64,000 nt of DNA from Lonicera japonica (GCA_021464415.1 CM038465.1:21545839-21609838), one strand, 5' to 3'; shown: positions 34,550-47,414, counted from the first letter of the stretch. Program-made: numbers and translations. The notes: generated by a model from the sequence alone, not told the origin.

Positions 34550-37385
34550 AAGTGTGATATCTGACAACAAGGCACCTTGGGTCATTGACTCAGGAGCTTC
34601 AGACCACATGACAGGCTGTCCCTCATTCTTTTCTTCTTATGCTCCATGTGCCGGCAATATAAAGGTTAAAATTGTAGATGGTAGTCTTGCAACAGTGGTT
34701 GGTAAAGGATCCGTAGTTTTGTCAAAAAAATTTGGTTCTCAAATCAGTCTTACATGTTCCTAATCTCTCCTATAATATTTTATCTATTAGCAAACTCACC
34801 CAAGATCAAAATTGTGTTGTGAGATTTAACTCCTCTTCATGTCAATTTCAGGAACTAATCTTAGGGAGGATGATTGGTAATGCTAAAGAGTGTGGAGGAC
34901 TTTATTACCTTGATGAAGACACCTCGGATGGACAGGTTTCAAATTTAGGTTACAAATCTCTCTCTGTTTCATTGTCTTGTGAGAGTGACATTATGTTATG
35001 GCATTATAGGCTAGGCCACCCAAGTTTTCCATACCTAAAAAATCTGTTTCCAACAATATTCAAAAAATAAAGATCCATCTTTATTTAAATGTGAAATTTG
35101 TCAACTTGCAAAATATCATCGTGTTTTATATCCTTTATAACCATACAAAACTTCAAAGCCTTTTTTTGTCATTCATAGTGATATATGGGGACCCTCTAGA
35201 GTGCAAAATCTTTCAAGTGCTATATGGTTCATGATATGGTCTGGTCTAGCTCCAATTTCTATTTAACCATGGTGGTTCATGGCATTCCAAATGATGATCT
35301 ATGCCTGATGAATTATAAGGATATAGCATGGAAATTCAAAAGGAATTCCATAGAATTTCAAGACTCCTATATTATTTCCTTAATTATTTAGGAGTTTATT
35401 TTAGTTGTCTTATTTTATTATTCAATTACGAATTAGATTAGTAGTTTCCTTTTTGAATAAGTTTCCTTATTATTTATTATTATTTTCCTTATTGTGTTAG
35501 GAATATTCTAGGAGTTATTATTTTCCTTTTCTAAGTAGGAAATAGTTTCCCTTTTGAATTTGGATTAAGGCTTTATTTACTCCTATTTAAAGGAGGCGCA
35601 TTATTGTTTTATTAATAAGAGTTTTGATGATTAATAATATTGAGAGTTTTCTCTTTGTGTTCTCTAAGAACATGTTGAATTGAATTAATTCAATTGTTCT
35701 TGACTTATCGATCAATTGATTGTGGCGTCTTCGACAATACCAAGGTTCACGCTTCTTTAAGCGTTGGATTGAGGTTTTCGCCTTCCATCTTTCGACGTAT
35801 TCCAAGATTCTTGCTACGTTCGTAGTCTAAGGGTTGAGGATCTATTAGCTTGCTTAGGAAAGACGATCCGGGTTCGCGTCAGTTCATTACTTTCATTGAT
35901 GATCACACTAAATTATGTTGGGTGTACCTTCTTAAGAAAATGTCTGATGCGGAGCAAACCTTAAAAGATTTATTTTCCATGGTCAAAACTCAATTCAATA
36001 CTCAAATTCAAATTTTTTGAATTGATAATGGAAAAGAGTACTTCAAAAATATTCTTGGCAAATTCCTTTAAATCGAGGATATTGTTCACCAAAGCAGTTG
36101 CATTAATACACCGCAACAAAACGGGATGGAAGAAAGAAAAAACAAACACTTGCTAGAGGTTGCTCGGTCACTCATCTTTACTACCAATGTTCCAAAATAT
36201 TTGTGGCGTGATGCTATTCTTACAGCCACCTTTCTCATCAATAGAATGCCTACTCGGGTTCTAGGATATAAAACACCCTTGGAAACCTTCAAAACTCTTT
36301 ACCCACAAAATTGGTTAATAATTGATCCTCCACTTCGAATTTTCGGATGTTTTTCTTTTTTCCATGTCCATGCTCACAACCGGAGTAAGTCCGAGCCTAA
36401 AGGAAAGTATTTGTCACTATGGATGTTACATTCTTTGAAAATCAACCCTATTTCACCAAAAACTCGCTTTAGGGGGAGAGTGATATATTAGAAGAGAGTT
36501 TCTTAGAGACCATTTCATTGCCTTTGCTTACTTCATCATCCATACCCTTGCATTCCTCACTGCTTACACCCAGTCCATTGCTTCTAGCTCAACACCATTG
36601 CTGAGCCCTCAAAATGTCAAGCTTCCAGGTCAAGCTGAACCTAATGTGTCTGACATTAGTCACTCTAATGAGAATTTGAATACATGTGACAAAATGCAAC
36701 CTAAGAGCCTGGAACTTCTTGTCTACTCAAGGAAGAAAAAATAAGGGAATGGAGAAACTCACACTCCAAGGCATGATCAATCATCTGAATTGAGAGAAGT
36801 ACCTCAACAAAGTCCGATGCCAAGTCCAAATTCCTCACATGAACTAGGTACCTCGGTCCAAGTCCAAAACGAAACTAGTTGTCCGATCCAAGTTCAAAAC
36901 GAACCACGTAGTCCCGACCAAGTTCAAAACTTGCATCTTCCTATTGCTTTAAGAAAAGAAAAGCTTACATGTACATCACATCCTATTTCTAAATACATGT
37001 GCTGCAGTAAACTCTCACCTTCCTACCGTGCTTTTGTTACTAATCTTTCCAATATAGCAATTCCAAAGTCAATTCAAGAAGCTCTAAATATTCCTTCTTG
37101 GAGGGCAGCTGTTTGAAGAAATTAAGGCTCTAAAGAAGAGTGGTGCTTGGGAGTTTGTAAACTTACCGAGAGGAAAGAAAACAGTAGGATGTAAATAGGT
37201 CTTCACCATGAAATACAAGTCTGATGGATTGATTGAATGGTATAAGGCTCGTTTAGTTGCCAAAGGATTTACTTAGTCCTATGGAATTGACTACTAAGAG
37301 ACATTCGCTCCGGTGGCAAAACTAAATACAATCCGGGTGTTGCTTTCTTTGGCTGTGAACTTAAATTGGCAGTTATGTCAATTTC
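34550..37385 (+). pseudogene. copia pol pseudogene (protease, integrase, partial RT)
   Basis: Recognisable pieces in order: WVIDSGASDHMTG (protease active site), VLHVPNLSYNILSISKL, LWHYRLGHPSFPYLKNLFP (integrase zinc-binding His region), IHSDIWGPS (first catalytic Asp), SCINTPQQNGMEERKNKHLL (catalytic Glu region), WRDAILTATFLINRMPTR, then [10 protein letters not shown] and ETFAPVAKLNTIRVLLSLA of the reverse transcriptase. Several frameshifts and stops, plus a 650-bp insertion in integrase, make it non-functional. Confidence 0.85.
35232..35881 (+). mobile_element. solo LTR inserted in copia integrase
   Basis: A 650-bp insertion beginning TGATATGGTC and ending TTCGCGTCA (TG...CA), flanked by exact 5-bp duplications GTTCA (35227-35231 and 35882-35886). 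A TCCTATTTAAAGGAGGC motif at about 35580-35597 looks like a TATA-type promoter. The integrase frame resumes right after it (FITFIDDHTKLCWV region). There is no internal region, so it is a solo LTR of an unassigned element. Confidence 0.75.
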
Positions 37386-37860
37386 AATAGAGCATATGCA
37401 AAATAAATAAATTACATATGACCTAAATCCAAAGAGCATGAGAAGCGGGGAAACTCTCAACGAGGCAATTAAAGGAGTTTAGGTGACCACCATTAACGAA
37501 CATCCTGAAGAATTGAGATACGAGATTGTAGCGGCCCTCGAGGATAAGTGAGTTTTTTTACCCTTTTGTTCACTTTTCATGAAAGAGTGAAAAAATGAAA
37601 AGAAAAGGAGACTTGGGTAATAGAAGGTGATGATTTGAGGGTAGCTTTTAAAGTAGGTTATTTGTATGTATATTATAAAGTACAATTTTTTGCTCAATTA
37701 GTTCCAATTGTTTGTAGGAAAGTAATTGGGGAGTGATTATAGTTGCTTTATATAGATGAATTTGGGGCCCCAAAATGCATAGATGGTGAAAGTTGATTTA
37801 TTATATTTTAAACCATAAAAAAAAGTCTTGGAGGGAGAAAAATAGTATCTAATATGTACA
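37386..37860. other. non-coding stretch, no gene seen
   Basis: It follows the abrupt end of the copia pseudogene. Only short chance ORFs were seen, and nothing recognised. Confidence 0.4.
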
Positions 37861-37956
37861 TTCCATTCATCAAGTTCCTAGGGTTCGACCTCGTTCTTGC
37901 CTAAGTTATACTAGTATCTGATATGTGCACTTGCGAGTATATAAAATATTCACAAT
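37861..37956 (-). repeat. dispersed repeat, inverted copy of 24641-24741
   Basis: On the minus strand it reads TTGTGAATATTTT, ACTCGCAAGTGCAC, AACTTAGGCAAGAACGAGGT and CGAACCCTAG, matching the left end of the nested LTR at 24.64 kb. It is probably another fragment of that LTR family. Confidence 0.6.
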
Positions 37957-37974
37957 AGTTTTTCTAGTAAAGGT

Positions 37975-38389
37975 TTTAACGAGGCAATATATTGTGCATT
38001 TGATACCAGTCCAATGATCCAGAAGAATGTTTTGTACTTTTTTTCTTTCACTTTGGTTTTTTCTCATTGGGTTTTTCCTTAAGAAGGTTTTAATGAGTCA
38101 ACTGTCATTGAATTGTGGCATAATGGACATCCATGGGGGAGGTGGATATCCATATGTTATATTTAAAGATACAATTTGTCCCACATTGAAATTGTGATAT
38201 GAATAAGGAGATTACCTCATAGTATATATATATTGTAACTTGTTCTATATTGATTTTCTAGAGAAGTAAGGAGGTCAGCTCTTAATATAAATAGAGCTAC
38301 CCCCTACCCATATTAGAGATCAGTTGAACAAGAAGATTATCTTTTATTCTCTTAATTATTTCTCTCTCTCTGTTTTTATTATTTTAACA
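37975..38389 (+). mobile_element. LTR-retrotransposon 3' end fragment
   Basis: 37975-38140 has AAGGTTTTAACGAGGCAA, TTGGTTTTTTCTCATTGGGT and AAGGTTTTAATGAGTCAA, then CATCCATGGGGGAGG (polypurine-like), a 3' non-coding arrangement common in plant copia elements. A putative LTR follows at 38154-38389 (TGTTATATTT...TTTTAACA, about 236 bp). The rest of the element is missing. Confidence 0.5.
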
Positions 38390-38587
38390 TACATGATTAT
38401 GTCTCTATTTTTTGGGGACACAATTTATATGATTATGTAAATGGGGGCCCTTTTTTGAGTTTTCGCACATGGCTTTCTAAATCATAGGACTGGCCTTACA
38501 ACTGACAATCTACTTGAACTTTTGAAGAAAATGAATGAATGGTATAAAAGTATAAAGGAGTTTGGGAACGTGACTTCTCGTTAATTA

Positions 38588-39385
38588 ATGAGGGTGTATT
38601 CAATTCATATTTTAAAATATTTTTTTAGACCTTTTAAAATCTTTGGAATATTCTTCTAAATCCATAGATTATTTTAAATCTATATAGAGTCTAACAGATT
38701 CTAATAAATCCATACAAGCTCTAACAAATTTTAAGGAATGGACTCTTTAGTATTTCTATAGATTTTAATAAATTCATTGATTCTTCTAATTATAATAAAA
38801 ACTTCAAAGGATAAATAATAAAAGAATCTTGATTACGATTTTAAAGTAATAAATAAATTATAAATTCGCCACAAACGGTTCAGATCGAGTCTAAAAACCC
38901 AACGGATTGGTTTTTTTTTTCCTTTTCAATCCGATTTTCATCTTCTGTCTAAAAAAATTCATAAAATGGGAGAACACATCGGGGGCGACATCTCTATAGT
39001 TTTGGAAGAATATGATTAATGATAATTAAAACTTTGAAAGTAACATAATCTAAAAAGAAAAGAGGCTTTAGATAGAGTGAATGAAGTGGAGGGATTTAAA
39101 TAGATTATAAAGATGAAGAAGAAATAATATATATGCCGAGTTTGGGAAAAGAAAAGGTTTTAGATAATGAGAATGGAGTGGAAGGGTTTAATAGATTATA
39201 GAGACAAGAATAAATAATACCTAGGGTTTGGGAGAAAGATGGAAAATAAATCCATGTGAAATCTTTCACTTGAAGAGAAAATTTGTTAGTGGATTTGTTA
39301 TTCATAAAAATACTCTCAAATCCATCAAAATCTATCAATTTATAAAATCTTTCAAAGTTTATTGAGTTTTGAATACCACAAGATT
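38588..39385. repeat. long-TIR MITE-like element (tentative)
   Basis: The left end GGGTGTATTCAATTC and the inverted right end GTGGTATTCAAAACTC, each followed by A/T-rich TTTTAAAATATTT-like sequence, suggest a TIR element. A further end (GGGAGTGTATTCAATTTAG on the minus strand) lies at about 41400-41450 and may belong to a second copy. No TSD was found. Confidence 0.3.
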
Positions 39386-40059
39386 TTAAAAGACTATTTC
39401 TAAAGGAGGTGTTGTTTACACCCTCTCCCCTCCAATATTTGTCATTAACACCCCCTCATTTTTTTTAACTAAAAACACGTCTCAACATCCCCTTTTTTTT
39501 TATCACAAACACCCCTCACCTAACCATCATTTAACTAATTTACCCAATGGTTATAAATATTAACTTATCTATTTATCCAATTGTTAATAAACTAATATAA
39601 CATTAACCCAAATAATCAAACCCATCTCTCCTATTTTTTCCCATTCATCATCACATACCTCTTGCATCAAGCAAAACGAGAGAGAGAGAGAGATAGAGTA
39701 AGATAAGAGATTTGGTTTTTTATCATTTAAGCTCACAAAATCAAGAAATCACAACCAAATCGAAGTACAAATATGATTGGTGGGTAGTTTGAAGCTTGGA
39801 TTATGATAGAGAAGAAGCATTGTACTTGAGATGGTGGAAAAAAATAAGTTCAAGAGAAAGTTGGTGGTGACATTCCACTCCAAGATGAAACTAAAGAAGT
39901 ATTGTAGTTGTTATTATTAGTATATTAATGTGTATATAATCTTTCATACATCATTTTACATCATTCAAATTAAAACAAACACGTAATCCCTAAAACATAG
40001 TACAAAATGGGTTCTGTCTAGGCTTTTACTCGGTTTAAATAAGGAGGGTAAGTTAGCTA

Positions 40060-41180
40060 CAACTCTCTCCAAGTAAGGCGAGTGTGTACACACACAATCA
40101 CCTCATGTGGGATTAAGGGTGTTAAAGTCAATTCGAAAAACGACCGAATGAACTGAACCGATCCGGACCGATCCGTAAAATCCCGAACCGAAAAAAAACC
40201 GAAACCGAAAACAAGAAAACCGAACCGAAACCGAAAAGTTTGGTTCGGGTTTGGGGTAAGCTAGTCTAAAACCGAACTAAACCGAACCGAACCGAATTAT
40301 GTATAAGAAAAAATAAATGTTAATATATACTTTAAGGGCACACGTTAATTATACTATAATACAAAAAAGATGACATTTTTATAAGAATATATTTCTTATT
40401 AATTGTATATTATGATAATCTTAAAAAAATAGTCATTAGCGCGTGCCTTTATTATTTAATTAACTACATAATACTAAGATTTTTTTATCACATACATAAT
40501 AGAAAAATAATTCATCATTTTATTTAATGTGTTTCATTCTTATAAATGTAAAAATAAAATTGTAATTAAATAGAAAATATGGTATTTATATGTTGCTCCT
40601 TGTTTCTAAAAAATAATCACTTTAATTTGAATATAAATCATTATTACATTACTATTAGTATTATATTTTTATGTTAAATTGATTTAAAAAAAACATATGT
40701 AAAAACCGAATAAAACCGAACTGAAACCGAACCGAAAAATTTGGTTAGAGTTTGGGTTTCGAAGATTTAGAAACCGAAACCGAATCGAACCGAAACCGAA
40801 CTTTTATATTTGGTTTGGGTTTGGGGCACCTTGGTTTCTACCCCGACCGAAACCGAAAACACCCCTATGTGGGATGAGTGTACAAATACACTTACGTGTG
40901 ATTAGGCGAACCTTATTTGAAAAACACTCTTGTACACTCAGCACTCCATTGCTTTATATTAGATGAGTGCTTAACAACACACTCACCCCATGCGGGACGA
41001 GTGTGTGTGAATGCACAAACCTCTAATTAGGCGAGCATAATTTGAAAAACACTCAAGTACACTCAGCACTTTATTGCTTTATGTTAGGAGAGTGCTTAAC
41101 AATACACTCACCCCATGTGAGACGAATCTGTGTGAATGCACTCATCTATTATTAAGCGAGCCTAATTTGAAAAATACTCC
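40060..41180. repeat. ~118-bp tandem repeat interrupted by a MITE
   Basis: About 2.5 units are visible. Each contains (A/G)TTAGGCGA, TTGAAAAACACTC, ACTCAGCACT, ATTGCTTTAT, GAGTGCTTAACAA and ACTCACCCCATG. The first unit is split by the hAT-type MITE at 40114-40867. Confidence 0.65.
40114..40867. mobile_element. hAT-type MITE with AACCGAAACCG repeats
   Basis: The left end is TAAGGGTGTT and the right end AACACCCCTA, with an exact 8-bp duplication TGTGGGAT (40106-40113 and 40868-40875). Both subterminal regions are packed with ACCGAA/CCGAAACC motifs. 754 bp, non-coding, AT-rich in the middle. Confidence 0.75.
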
Positions 41181-41824
41181 ACGTAGAGAACAGAGCCGGA
41201 GCTAGTGGATGTACAGCGAGGTCCGACGAAGGTGAAAGAGAGAGACGTGAGAGAGAGAGACGTGAGAGAGAGAGGGGTTTGGTTTGGTGTGCTCTTCTCT
41301 TCCTCCTCCTCCTCTTCCTCCTTTCAATTTTAATTAGAGTTGGTGTTAGTGACAAATATGGGTGTCCTCCTCCTCCTTCTCCTTCTTTCAATATGTATGG
41401 ACTTTTAAAATTCAAAAAAATATTATAGAATCTAAATTGAATACACTCCCAAGGGTTTTTGTGAAAACAATTGAAGTCCAAAAATAATAATTTCAAAGAA
41501 TACGTCACGCAAATCAATGGAAGAGCAAGTGACCAAATTTGGAGCCCGTAGTTTTAGTTCTCAATGGATATGTTTCTTTGTTAGAATAAAAAAAAAGAAG
41601 AAGATATGTTTAAAAAATTCCACCTCCATAAAAACGTGCATTATTCATATTTACCTCACATCGTCTATTATATGATTGTGACTTTGACTTCAAATCATGT
41701 AAAGGCAAGTATATTTATTAATCTTGGTTTGGTTCAAGTTTTTATGCACTATGGCAATATTATTTTTGGTAAATTATATATATTTGTGTGAAGAAATTGA
41801 ATCTAATGATCTCATTTTATTGAA

Positions 41825-42844
41825 GGGTGTTGGTAATAGCACCCTATAAATTTAATTTAAACACCCATTTTTTAAGCACCCATATCTTAATTTTAAATTT
41901 GTAAGAGCACCCGAATAGTTTAGGCACCCTAATGACAAACACAAACTCCAATTCCAAGTAGCACAACCAGCAAATCAAGTAATAGCAAACCTGAAACAAA
42001 ATTTGGTAACTAACTTTCACTCGATGTACTTTTATTCCTTGCATTCTATTAGGCACCAAAAAAGATAAAGGCAATTAATTCATGCTAACGTCCTTGTTTT
42101 CATTATCTTGCTATGTGCTATCTAGCTTTAATCTTTAACTATTTTGGGAAAAAAAAGTGGGGAAGAACAAATGTGTTCTCATGGAGCTTGTAATATGTTT
42201 AAAGATAAGGTGAGGTTTTTTCAACAATTACCTAGGTTCAATACTAATACTGAAGATAAGGTAGTTGGGTAATTGATCAAATACCTTATGTGCATTATTT
42301 ATATGCTCATGTATATTATATATATTATCATACTTTTAAATAGGTTCTAAATATTTTACTCCAATGCCAAAGTAAATCCAATAGCAAAATCAAATACATA
42401 TACAACACAAAGCACTATGAATACATTACAATACGTATATGTATATGCATATATATTATAATATAAATAAGTAAAGAAGAATCCCACCTATATGTCATTT
42501 GGTTTCACCAATCAGAACGTGATCTTCACATATGAAGGGGAATATTAGCTTACTCAATTCAACTTATTCACGGCAGCAATTAAATTTAAGATTGTTTGGT
42601 TTCATCTATGTGAGTATACTAACATATATATATATATATATTTATTTATTTATTTATATTCTAATTCGTTTACTCGAAAAGAAAAAAGAGACGGACAAAG
42701 ATGTTGACGAAGCAAAGAGAGAAAGCCATGGATTGAATTAAGATAATAGGGTGCTTTTAAAATGCATATCCTAACTATATAAATTACACTTTTTTATAAA
42801 AAGAGTGTTTAAATTAAAATATTAGGGTGCTTTTACTAACACCC
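41825..42844. mobile_element. non-autonomous Mutator-like element (MULE-MITE)
   Basis: A 1,020-bp element. The left end GGGTGTTGGTAATAGCACCC and the inverted right end GGGTGTTAGTAAAAGCACCC continue into matching TTTAATTTAAACAC sequence. An exact 9-bp duplication TTTATTGAA lies at 41816-41824 and 42845-42853. The long TIRs and 9-bp TSD indicate the Mutator superfamily. Smaller GGGTGC/GCACCC motifs repeat inside both arms. There is no transposase and no recognised captured gene. Confidence 0.8.
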
Positions 42845-42853
42845 TTTATTGAA

Positions 42854-45065
42854 AAGCTAGTTTAAACTTTATAGTGAATTATCCATTTCTCTAATAGCAG
42901 AGCCCATACAAAAGAATTTAATGGTCTCATTTTGCTTTCACGAATGCCAAATATTGGGCCCATTTTGATTTTTTCTAAAGGAAAACAGGCCGCAAGCCCA
43001 AATATTGCAGAGCCTATATAAAACCAACAAACAAGAAAAGAGGCCTTAAATTACATACTTCTCCCACAATTTTTTTTTTTTAAAAAATGCAATAGGCAAT
43101 ATGAAGGAGCCATTTAATCCGAACTTGTAAACTTGATGCGTGTATTATTTATATTAGGCACAAACATGTTAGAATATCAAAATTTATGAAAAGAGAAGTA
43201 AATTAATGGTCGATATCATTTCTAATAATTCAATAGTTAATATCATTTATAATATGTAGCCTTTGGGTGGTTTTTTTTATTGCTGAATGCTAAATGTTGA
43301 TTATTGAGTGTTGAATACTGAATTCAAATTCTAAAAAAATTATTCGTTTTTTATTCTGAATGAGACTTCAAATTTTAAATGTATGTATATAACAATTGTT
43401 TAAATTAGTCGTTAAGCATTCAGGGGACTAATGTCTTTTCATATTAGAAGCTTAATCATTAAAAAAAATAAACCAATAACCTCTTAATGATTTTAAAATA
43501 TAAACAGGCTACTACACATCTGAATGCTTAAAACCATCTCATTCAACATTTGATACTATGTATATGTAATCATAAGAAAATTGTATAAAAAATGATACTA
43601 TGTATACGTAATTAGTTTATTGTATGAAAAGTTAATGTAATAAATAAATAGATTTATCAAAAAGTTTACATATCATAAAATAGTAATTAGGATAACTGGA
43701 ACTTATTATGTTGATTCAGGTAGATAGAATTATAAAATTTTCAGGTAGATGGAATTATAAAATTTTCAGGTAGATGGAATTATAAAATTTTCAGGCCGAG
43801 CTATCCCTTGGTGAAATGAAAGTCATAGCAACTGGAGCTTCAATAAATGGACGAGCACCTGTGTCTATGTTGATTTGAGTTGAATTATACATTCCTTGTT
43901 CAAGCGAAGTAGCAGTTAGTGGTTGAATGGAAGAAAATGATTAAATATATACAGTATATTCTTGTTGTTTTTATTGATTCGTTGATTACTTGTCATTGCA
44001 TCGTTTGGTTATGCTATATTTGCCGGTTTTATCGATCCATCCACATGGTTAAATTCTGCACACCAAGTGTTTGTAGAAATTCCGGACAAAGGGTTTCTTG
44101 GTTTATTGGCGAATTGTGTATAGTGTTATCATTCCTCATTTAAATTTTGTATGTTTTCTAAATTCCCTCTTAGTGGCTTGTCATTTAGATAAATAAATAA
44201 CCTGGGGGAATGCATCTATCGTATGGATATCGAGGAGTTTTTTAGGATGAAGCTAAGGTACGCGTATGTAGTTCTCATCAGGGAGAAAGAGATTGATAAC
44301 TCTGTTCACCATCCTTAGAATTATGTGCCCCCTTACTGTTTGTGAACAATTGTAATTGACATAGACTAGAAAGTTTGTATATTTAATATTATAGTACATT
44401 TTGTTATTCTCTTTGACTTGACTGTTTACTTATTTATTTTTGTAATAAACTTCATGTTAATGTCATTGTCGTCTCATCAAATTAAGAATCACATTTCATA
44501 CAAAGCTCCGAATCTCACCATAGAAAACAAGTTGTATTCTTTGTCATTGATTCTAGTCAAGCGAGGGCTAATTCATCGAAATGTCACACTCTTGATTTGA
44601 GATTGAGGAGCATTTAAAAATTCAGATTAAAGGCATTCAGAGATAATTTAATCTCTTTAAAGTAAGTGGGAGAACAATTAGAAGTATAAGAGAACTGTAT
44701 CTTAAATTGGGAATCCACTCTCTTAAAACTGAGAAATAAATTTTAGATTAAAAGGAAATTGGATTATAAAGTTGACAGTGAAAATGACAAGTACAAATAT
44801 TAGAATAGTGATAAAGGCAAGCAACAAACCAACTGCCATATTTTAACATGTTGGTAACAGCAACAACTACCTACCCACAAGGCAGTTTCTTGAAATAACC
44901 GTCGAATGAGATTTGTCCTTGTTTTGTTTTGTTTTATCTTCTACCTCTGTATTTTATTTCATAGTTAGTCATTCACTATCTTTAATAGCTCAAACAACTG
45001 TAAACATTCATTATACAGAAGAACCAATTATTTCTAGTGCGAGTTCCAATACGCAATTTAACAAA
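42854..45065. other. intergenic upstream of the NLR gene; 25-bp triplet repeat
   Basis: AT-rich and non-coding. Three tandem 25-bp units (CAGGTAGATRGAATTATAAA then ATTTT) lie at 43717-43791. The final part would contain the NLR promoter and 5' UTR; no motif was assigned with confidence. Confidence 0.5.
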
Positions 45066-47414
45066 ATGGCTGAAACTCTGCCGAGTGCTATTGTAAAAGA
45101 AATTTTGAGCAAGGTAATCTCACTTGCAGCTGATGAAATGAGCCTCGCATGGGGTTTCAAGGACGAGCTAAAAAGGCTTGAGAAAAGTTTGGAAATTGTT
45201 CAAGCTCTACTTTCTGATGCTGCTGCGAACAAAAAAGCCCAACTGGAATCTGTGGGAATTTGGCTGAAGGAATTGCACGCTGTAGCCTATGATGCTGATG
45301 CTGTGTTGGATGACTTCACGTATGAAACTCTTCGATGCAAGGTAAAGAACCCGAAGAGGAACAAGGTACGAGTCTTATTTTCTCTGTCGAAAAACCCACT
45401 TTCATTTCGTCTAAAGATGGCTCACAAGATTAGAAGTATCAATAAAGCACTAGATGAAATTTACAAAGAAGGAACTAAAATCGGACTTGTTCATCGTATT
45501 GGGGGGACAGATACCACCATCGAACATAGTAAAATCCGGCTGACTCACCCTTACATACATGATTTGGAAGTTGTGGGAAGGGATGATGATGTTTCAAAGA
45601 TAGTAGACATGCTGTTATGTCCAGATAGTGGAAAAAATTTGTCGGTCATCGCCATAGTTGGAATGGCGGGTCAAGGAAAGACGACCCTTGCTCAGTTGGT
45701 TTGCAAGCATGGCAAGGTGTAGGCGCATTTTGATGAAAGAATATGGGTTGTTGTATCTGAAGATTTTGATGAATCATGGCTTTTAAATGAGATGGTACAA
45801 TCTCTCACAGGAGAAAATCCCCAGTTGTCAAATGTTGAAGGAATCATTGAAAATAAGCTTGGAAAGAAATTGAAAGGAAAAAGGTATTTACTTATGTTAG
45901 ACGACATATGGAGTCATGATGCAAGAAAATGGGAAAGCATGAGAAGTGCTTTGTTAGAAATAGGTGGTTCCAAAGGAAGTAGAATTATGGTAACGACACG
46001 CAGTGACCAAGTTGTTTCGAGTATGCAAATATCTCTTACTCATCGATTGGGAAGACTCTCAGAGGAGGACAGCTGGAATATTTTTAAGCATAGGGCATTC
46101 GCGGAGGGCGGAGCAGTGGAGACAGAGAATTTGGTGGATATAGGTAGAGAAATGGTTAAAAGGTGTGGGGGTCTGCCATTAGCTATAAAGTCTTTAGGAG
46201 GCTTAATGTACTCTAGGAAGTCTGAACCTGAGTGGTTGTCAATCCGAAGCAATTGGTTAAGGAATACGGAAGATAATATGGGCGGAGTCCTGTCAACCTT
46301 GAAGCTAGGTTATGATCATCTACCATTGTTGTTAAAACATTGTTTTGCATTATGCTCTATTTTCCCCAAAGATTCCAATCTTGAAAAGAGTAAATTAATA
46401 CAACTCTGGATGGCCCTAGGATTGCTTCATCCTCCTACAGGCAATGATTTGATGGAGGATATAGGTAGCGACTATTTCAATACTTTGTTCTTGAATTCAT
46501 TGTTACAAGATGCAAAGAAGGACGAGTACAACACCATCATAAGTTGCAAGATGCATGATGTTGTTCATGATCTTGCATTGTATGTGACAAATAATTATTG
46601 CTCCACTTTGCATGCTAGTAAGCCGTTGAATGATGTTTCTGATGTTGTGCATTTATCCATGATCTCTTCTGTAAGAAAGACCCCAGAAATTTCAAAGAAA
46701 ATTTGTTCAAGATTGCAAACGCTAATTCTAAAAGCTGATATTGATGACAAGTTGTTAGGAAACTTGAAATGCCTGCGTGTTCTAGTTTTAAACAATTATA
46801 TGATCAATGAGTTGCCAGATTCGTTAGGGGAGCTGAAGCATTTGAGATATCTTGACATCTCAAAGACTTCAATCTTTTCAATGCCGAATACCATCACTAA
46901 CCTCTATAATTTACAGACGTTAAGACTCGGAGAGGTTCGCAAAGTTCCTAAAAGTTTTGGAAACTTGATTAACTTGAGACATTTTCATATTCGTTATGTT
47001 GGTGCTTCTATGCGCTGCATGCTTATTGGGATAGGGCGGTTGACCTGTCTACAAACATTACCTTTCTTTGCAGTGAGTGAAGATAGGGATGTAACATGAA
47101 GGAGTTGGGAAGTTTGAATAATCTTAGAGGCGGCTTAACCATTTTTGGGCTCGAGCACGTGGAAAACTTCGGAGAAGCAATCCATGCAGATTTGTCTAAG
47201 AAGTCACACCTTTATACATTAAGACTTTGTTGGAGTAGCAGTAATGACATAAGAGAAAACAAGGTGTGCAATGATGAGGATGTCTTGGAAGGTCTCAAAC
47301 CTCCCTCAAATTTAAAATGTTTCACGATTGAAAACTTTTCGGGTGGTAAATTTCCATCATGGATGATGGTGGAAAGTCGGACATCTTCCGTACTTTGCAA
47401 CTTGGTGAAAATTG

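Larger units (their letters stand above)
33956..37385 (+). mobile_element. decayed Ty1/copia element lacking gag and 3' end
   Basis: A putative 5' LTR at 33956-34168 (TGTTAAAGAA...ATCCTCA) is followed at once by TGGTATCAGAGC at 34169, the standard initiator-tRNA-Met primer binding site of plant copia elements. Protease, integrase and the start of reverse transcriptase follow, broken by stops and frameshifts. The gag region is missing, and the element stops near 37385 in the reverse transcriptase with no 3' LTR recognised. Its protein is closely related to the copia at 58.2-63.6 kb. A solo LTR interrupts it at 35232-35881. Confidence 0.8.

Noticed and set aside
37386..37860. Continuation of copia pol or a gypsy gag fragment
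   Set aside because: Short readable peptides occur, but none matches a retroelement motif.
38154..38389. This LTR as the missing 3' LTR of the copia at 33956
   Set aside because: After the first few bases its sequence does not match the 5' LTR at 33956-34168.
43255..43560. A MITE built on CTGAATGCT/AGCATTCAG motifs
   Set aside because: Related motifs occur near both ends, but no consistent termini or duplication could be fixed.
44913..45065. Possible upstream extension of the NLR with a signal-peptide-like start
   Set aside because: The longer frame begins with TTG and lacks an ATG in context; MAETLPS at 45066 is the normal CNL start.
45711..45735. Reading the stop at 45720 as part of a small intron
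   Set aside because: A GGTG lies near it, but the family sequence aligns directly across with only one residue affected, and no acceptor is needed.
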